In this document: positions 40,402-47,554 of the stretch, piece after piece | Layout: each line of letters begins with the position of its first letter | Position numbering within the stretch: position 1 is the first letter of the stretch | Assembly: GCF_000761485.1 (NCBI RefSeq) | Contig: NZ_JPMX01000024.1 | Span: 70,130 to 117,683, forward strand | Length of the DNA: 47,554 bases | Reading direction: 5' to 3' | Source: Modestobacter caceresii | GTDB lineage: Bacteria > Actinomycetota > Actinomycetes > Mycobacteriales > Geodermatophilaceae | Translations under genes and position numbers: made by a program | Notes under the pieces: generated by a model | The model's input: only the letters and a program-made list of their open reading frames with translations | Databases searched by the model: none | Told to the model about the DNA's origin: nothing

Positions 40402-40509
40402 CGGCGGACGGTGCCCGGTCATGGCGGTGCGGCCGCCCGGAGGACGGGCCACCGTCGGCGGACGGCGAGTGTCCATGGTCGGCCTCGCCCGTGGCCCGAG
40501 GAGGCGGCC

Positions 40510-41157
40510 GTGTCCACGTCCACCGGAGGCAACGGCGCCAGCTCGACCGGGGGCGTCCGGGCGTTGCGACTGCTGCTCGTCGTCCTGTACGTGGGGATCG
40601 CGCTGCCCGGGGCGCTGGTGACCCCGGTGCCGCGGATGCTGCTGCTGGCGCCGCTGGTCGGCGCCTTCGCCGCCGTCGTCGCCGGGCTGGTCGACCCCGG
40701 GTTCCCGGCGCAGCCGCGCGCGCGGCGGGTCGTGCTGGGGGCCTTCGCCGGTGCGGCGCTGACCGTGCCGTTCGCCAGCGGTGTCGGCCTCCTGGGGCCG
40801 TCCGGCGCCTGGCTGGTGATCGGCATGATCCTGCTGGCGGCGACCGTGGTCGGGTCCTGGATCGCCGAGTGCGACTCGGCACCGCTCCCGCTGTCGGACC
40901 CGCGGCGGGTGGCGGCGTTGCGTGACTTCGTCAGCGTGCTGTCCACCGAGGCGCTGATCCGCGAGTGGCGGGCCACCGGGACACCGCTGCAGGTGGCGAC
41001 CGACCCGCAGGAGCGGGCAGCGCTGGTGCGGGTCCGTGGGCTCATCCTCGACGAGCTGGTCCGCCGGGACCCGGAGGCCATGGCCCGGTGGCTGGAGGAC
41101 GGCGGACCGGCCGACCCCGGGACGGACGTGCGCCGGCAGCGGGGCCCGGCCGGCTGA
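40510..41157 (+). CDS. Unknown four-helix membrane protein with cytoplasmic tail
   Basis: A 215-residue protein I do not recognise. A Ser/Thr/Gly-rich start is followed by four hydrophobic segments (about 20-37, 43-61, 74-92 and 98-115). The last 90 residues are soluble and helical (LRDFVSVLSTEALIREWRAT, then ERAALVRVRGLILDELVRRD), ending in a basic disordered tail. GAGGAGG five nt before the GTG supports the start. It lies between the PucR gene and the chemoreceptor, each separated by hairpins, so it is probably monocistronic. Confidence 0.75.
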   Translation: MSTSTGGNGASSTGGVRALRLLLVVLYVGIALPGALVTPVPRMLLLAPLVGAFAAVVAGLVDPGFPAQPRARRVVLGAFAGAALTVPFASGVGLLGPSGAWLVIGMILLAATVVGSWIAECDSAPLPLSDPRRVAALRDFVSVLSTEALIREWRATGTPLQVATDPQERAALVRVRGLILDELVRRDPEAMARWLEDGGPADPGTDVRRQRGPAG

Positions 41158-44810
<3,653 letters not shown>

Positions 44811-44811
<1 letters not shown>

Positions 44812-45866
44812 TGTACGGCATCGACACCGACGGCCCGGCCACCCGCGGCGACGCGGTCGACCTGCGTTCGGACACGCTCACCCGGCCCACCCCGGCCATG
44901 CGCCGGGCCATGGCCGAGGCGGAGGTCGGCGACGACGTCTACCGCGAGGACCCCACGGTCAACGCGCTGGAGGAGCGGGTCGCCGAGCTGTTCGGCCACG
45001 AGGCCGCGCTGTTCGTGCCCTCCGGGACGATGGGCAACCAGATCGGACTGCGGCTGGTCTGCGAGCCCGGCCAGGAGGTGCTCGGGGACGCCGACGCGCA
45101 CGTGCTCACCTACGAGATGGGTGCGGCGGCGGCGCTGTTCGGGCTCTCCTCCCGCACGGTGGTCTCCGAGGGGGGCCGGCTGTCGGCCGACCAGCTGATC
45201 GCCCAGGTTCGGCCCCATGGCGACTGGCACCTCACCGCGACCGCGGCGATCGCCGTGGAGAACACCCACAACCGCGGTGGCGGGCTGGTGCAGCCCCTCA
45301 CCGAGCTGGAGCGGCTGTTCGCCTGGTCCCGCACCGCCGGGGTGAACGTGCACCTGGACGGCGCCCGCGTGTTCAACGCGTCCGTGGCCTCCGGGGTCCC
45401 GCTGGCCACCTACGGGCGGCTGGCCGACACCGCGTCGGTGTGCCTGTCCAAGGGGCTGGGCGCGCCGATCGGTTCGGTGCTGGTCGCGAACGCGGAGCGG
45501 ATCGCGGCTGCCCGGTTGTGGCGCAAGCGGCTCGGTGGCGGCATGCGCCAGGTCGGCGTGCTCGCCGCGGCGGCCCACCATGCGCTGGACCACCACCTCG
45601 ACCGGCTGGCCACCGACCACGAGCACGCGCGGCTGCTCGCCGAGCGCCTCGGCGTCGACCCCACGACGGTGGAGACGAACATGGTCGTCGTCGACGACGT
45701 GCCGGCCCCGGCCGTCGCCGAGGCCGCCAAGGCCCAGGGGGTGCTGGTCGGCCAGGTCAGCGCACGGCGGGTCCGGCTGGTCACCCACCTGGACGTCGAC
45801 CGGGACGGCGTGGAGCGGGCGGCCAAGGTGCTGACCCAGGTGATCGGCGACCTCGCGGGCCACTGA
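44811..45866 (+). CDS. Low-specificity L-threonine aldolase (PLP fold-type I)
   Basis: A 351-residue PLP enzyme that cleaves threonine or allo-threonine to glycine and acetaldehyde. The sequence follows the family throughout: [33 protein letters not shown]97 in DADAHVL stacking on PLP, D183 and R186 in [10 protein letters not shown], and the Schiff-base lysine K214 in [13 protein letters not shown]. Its ATG overlaps the aroG stop by one base, so translation is coupled. The glycine produced could feed the glycine cleavage system encoded earlier in the window, an inference. Beta-eliminating lyase relatives exist, but the motif set favours the aldolase. Confidence 0.93.
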
Positions 45867-45895
45867 GGCGGCCACCTCCGGGCGAGACCTGATCG

Positions 45896-45924
45896 TCACC
45901 TGGGGACCTCTCGCGCGCAGGTGA
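45896..45924. promoter_or_regulatory. Inverted repeat upstream of the GntP gene, possible operator
   Basis: TCACCTG (45896-45902) and CAGGTGA (45918-45924) are exact complements 15 nt apart, with TGATC/GATCA flanking bases nearby. It lies about 80 nt before the permease start. Either a terminator of the aldolase gene or a repressor-binding site; no adjacent regulator gene is visible. Confidence 0.35.
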
Positions 45925-46000
45925 TCACGACTGCCAGAGTGGTGCCCTCGTCCGCGCCCGCGGTCGAGACCACGTCGCCGTCGACTCTAAGAGGTCTCCC

Positions 46001-47500
46001 GTGCCAGAAGTCGAACCAGCCCTGGGCACCACACCGCTGTTGCTGATCGCCGTGGGCGCCGTCGCCGTGCTGCTCGTGTTGATCATGAAGTTCAAGGTCC
46101 ACGCCTTCGTGGCGCTGGTGCTGGTCAGCCTGCTGACCGCGCTGGCGACCGGGATCGCCATCGGGGACGTCATCGACACCATGCTGGCCGGGTTCGGCTC
46201 GACCCTGGCCGCGGTCGCGCTGCTGGTCGGGCTGGGCGCGATGATCGGCAAGCTGCTGGAGGTCACCGGCGGCGCCACCGTGCTGGCGGACTCGCTGATC
46301 AACCGGTTCGGGGAGAAGCGGGCACCGCTGGCCCTGGGCGTCGCGTCGCTGCTGTTCGGCTTCCCGATCTTCTTCGACGCCGGCTTCGTGGTCTTCCTGC
46401 CGATCATCTTCAGCGTCGCCCGTCGGTTCGGTGGCTCGGTGCTGCTCTACGCGCTGCCCTCGGCGGGCGCCTTCGCGGTCATGCACGCCTTCGTGCCACC
46501 GCACCCGGGGCCGGTCGGCGCCGGCGACATCCTGGGCGCCGACATCGGGCTCCTGGTCGTCGTCGGCCTGGTCATCGGCCTGCCCACCTGGTTCATCTCC
46601 TGCTACCTGTTCAGCCGGTGGATCGGCGGGCGGGTCATGGTGCCGATCCCGTCCACCCTCGCCGGTCGCAAGTCCGAGGCCGACGACCCCCGGGTCGACA
46701 CCGACGTCGACGACGCGGGCGGTCCGGACGGCCGTGGCCCGGGTGGCCCGGCAGGCACAGGTGGCGGCGCCACCGTGGCCGCCGGCACGGCGACGTCGAC
46801 GGACACCCGGACCGGGCCGCCGAAGTTCACCACCGTGCTGGCCCTGCTGCTCCTGCCGCTGGTGCTCATCCTGCTCAACACCGGCTTCAACACGCTGGCC
46901 ACGGCCGGGGCGGTCGACGGGGACGCCGGGTGGCTGGACTGGGTGACCCTGCTCGGCCAGACGCCGGTGGCGCTGCTGATCACGCTGCTGGTCGCCGCCA
47001 CGGTGCTCAGCCGTGAGCGGTTCTCCCGCGCGGAGACCGAGGACCTGCTGAACTCCTCGATCGGTCCGGTCGCGGCGATCATCCTGATCACCGGCGCCGG
47101 CGGCATGTTCGGTGGGGTGCTGCGGTCCAGCGGCATCGGCACCGCGCTGGCCGACAGCCTGGAGTCGATCGGCCTGCCGGTGATCGTCGCGGCCTTCGTG
47201 ATCGCGACCTGCCTGCGGGTGGCCCAGGGCTCGGCGACGGTCGCGCTGCTGACCACCGCCGCGCTGATCGCCCCGGCGGTGGCGGAGAACGACCTGTCCC
47301 GGATGGACACCGCGCTGGTGGTCATCGCGATCGCCTGTGGCGCCACCGTGCTCTCGCACGTCAACGACTCCGGGTTCTGGCTGGTCGGCCGGTTCCTGGA
47401 GATGGACGTGAAGACGACCCTGCGCACCTGGACGGTGATGGAGACCCTGATCGGGGTGGTCGGTTTCGCCATCGCCTGGGCGCTGAGCCTGGTCTTCTAG
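46001..47500 (+). CDS. GntP-family gluconate/organic acid:H+ symporter
   Basis: A 499-residue permease with about twelve helices. Family landmarks are GFGSTLAAVALLVGLGAMIG with KLLEVTGGA, GFPIFFDAGFVVFLPII, AFVPPHPGPVGAG, and the C-terminal RVAQGSATVALLTTAALIAP and SHVNDSGFWLVGRF. It imports gluconate or a related sugar acid. Between helices 6 and 7 there is an unusual hydrophilic, Asp- and Gly-rich insertion of about 50 residues (near 225-272), longer than in typical GntP. The GTG has AAGAGG six nt upstream. No gluconate kinase is adjacent, so the substrate is uncertain. Confidence 0.92.
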   Translation: MPEVEPALGTTPLLLIAVGAVAVLLVLIMKFKVHAFVALVLVSLLTALATGIAIGDVIDTMLAGFGSTLAAVALLVGLGAMIGKLLEVTGGATVLADSLINRFGEKRAPLALGVASLLFGFPIFFDAGFVVFLPIIFSVARRFGGSVLLYALPSAGAFAVMHAFVPPHPGPVGAGDILGADIGLLVVVGLVIGLPTWFISCYLFSRWIGGRVMVPIPSTLAGRKSEADDPRVDTDVDDAGGPDGRGPGGPAGTGGGATVAAGTATSTDTRTGPPKFTTVLALLLLPLVLILLNTGFNTLATAGAVDGDAGWLDWVTLLGQTPVALLITLLVAATVLSRERFSRAETEDLLNSSIGPVAAIILITGAGGMFGGVLRSSGIGTALADSLESIGLPVIVAAFVIATCLRVAQGSATVALLTTAALIAPAVAENDLSRMDTALVVIAIACGATVLSHVNDSGFWLVGRFLEMDVKTTLRTWTVMETLIGVVGFAIAWALSLVF

Positions 47501-47507
47501 TGCCGAG

Positions 47508-47554
47508 TCAGGCAACCTTCGCCCGCTTGATGGTCTCGGCTCGGCGGATGACCT
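47508..47554 (-). CDS. C-terminal end of an unidentified gene, cut by window edge
   Basis: On the minus strand the last 14 codons before a TGA at 47508-47510 read VIRRAETIKRAKVA. Codon use fits the neighbourhood and the tail is basic. The piece is too short to identify. It converges with the GntP gene, leaving only 7 nt between the stops. Confidence 0.3.
   Translation of the reverse strand, partial: VIRRAETIKRAKVA

Overview
The window is very G+C-rich, uses many GTG starts, and carries an actinobacterial gene set: an aa3-type oxidase with a di-haem QcrC and a three-helix Rieske QcrA, DUF3043, Holin-X, DUF3817, PimB and RNase AS. It comes from a high-GC Actinomycetota chromosome. A solitary chemoreceptor and the overall gene mix would suit a soil or rock actinobacterium such as Geodermatophilaceae, but that placement is inference. 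From memory, gene order follows the Mycobacterium tuberculosis block from about Rv2215 (dlaT) down to Rv2178c (aroG), so this is mostly conserved core chromosome. I see no rRNA, tRNA, insertion sequence, prophage or CRISPR array.

Layout. (1) 1-4883: E2 lipoyl protein (sucB, partial), lpdA, a small unknown protein, pepA and gcvT. (2) 4908-8799: a YihY/BrkB membrane protein, a coupled Holin-X/DUF3618 pair, a 70-residue protein and an aldo/keto reductase. (3) 8862-13202: DUF3043, the Fe-S carrier erpA, and a leftward operon of small membrane protein, DUF3817, asnB and a lipoprotein. (4) 13511-20001: the respiratory block, with ctaC-ctaF rightward and ctaE-qcrC-qcrA-qcrB leftward, split by a methyltransferase between two strong hairpins; ctaD is not here. 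(5) 20137-24492: a degenerate receiver protein, trpD, a stand-alone AsnC-type ligand domain coupled to a DEDDh/GIY-YIG nuclease, and a four-cysteine protein. (6) 24703-30147: an envelope group of NlpC/P60 hydrolase, M48 protease, PimB mannosyltransferase and FadD15 ligase. (7) 30320-33415: a tightly overlapping operon of SRPBCC protein, ArsA-like protein with a broken P-loop, CxxC protein and ROK glucokinase. (8) 33459-41157: TIGR00300 protein, DUF2007-like membrane protein, esterase, acyltransferase, antiporter, RNase AS, PucR regulator and an unknown membrane protein. (9) 41197-47554: chemoreceptor, class II DAHP synthase, threonine aldolase, GntP permease and the tail of one more gene.

How it works together. 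The centre encodes most of the bcc-aa3 supercomplex together with ErpA, which could support Fe-S loading of the Rieske protein. Around it are envelope genes (an AsnB that may amidate diaminopimelate, NlpC/P60, PimB, FadD15, an acyltransferase) and central or amino-acid metabolism (lpdA, gcvT, trpD, aroG, glucokinase).

The most striking non-coding signal is repeated: at about sixteen genes a TANNNT-like -10 hexamer lies 6-8 nt before the start codon with no Shine-Dalgarno sequence, which is the signature of leaderless transcripts. One of these drives an 11-codon mini-ORF whose stop overlaps the start of the M48 protease. The NlpC/P60 gene instead has a roughly 160-nt leader with several mutually exclusive stems. 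These two leaders and the degenerate receiver and ATPase proteins are the best candidates for undescribed biology. No wholly new multi-gene system is evident.
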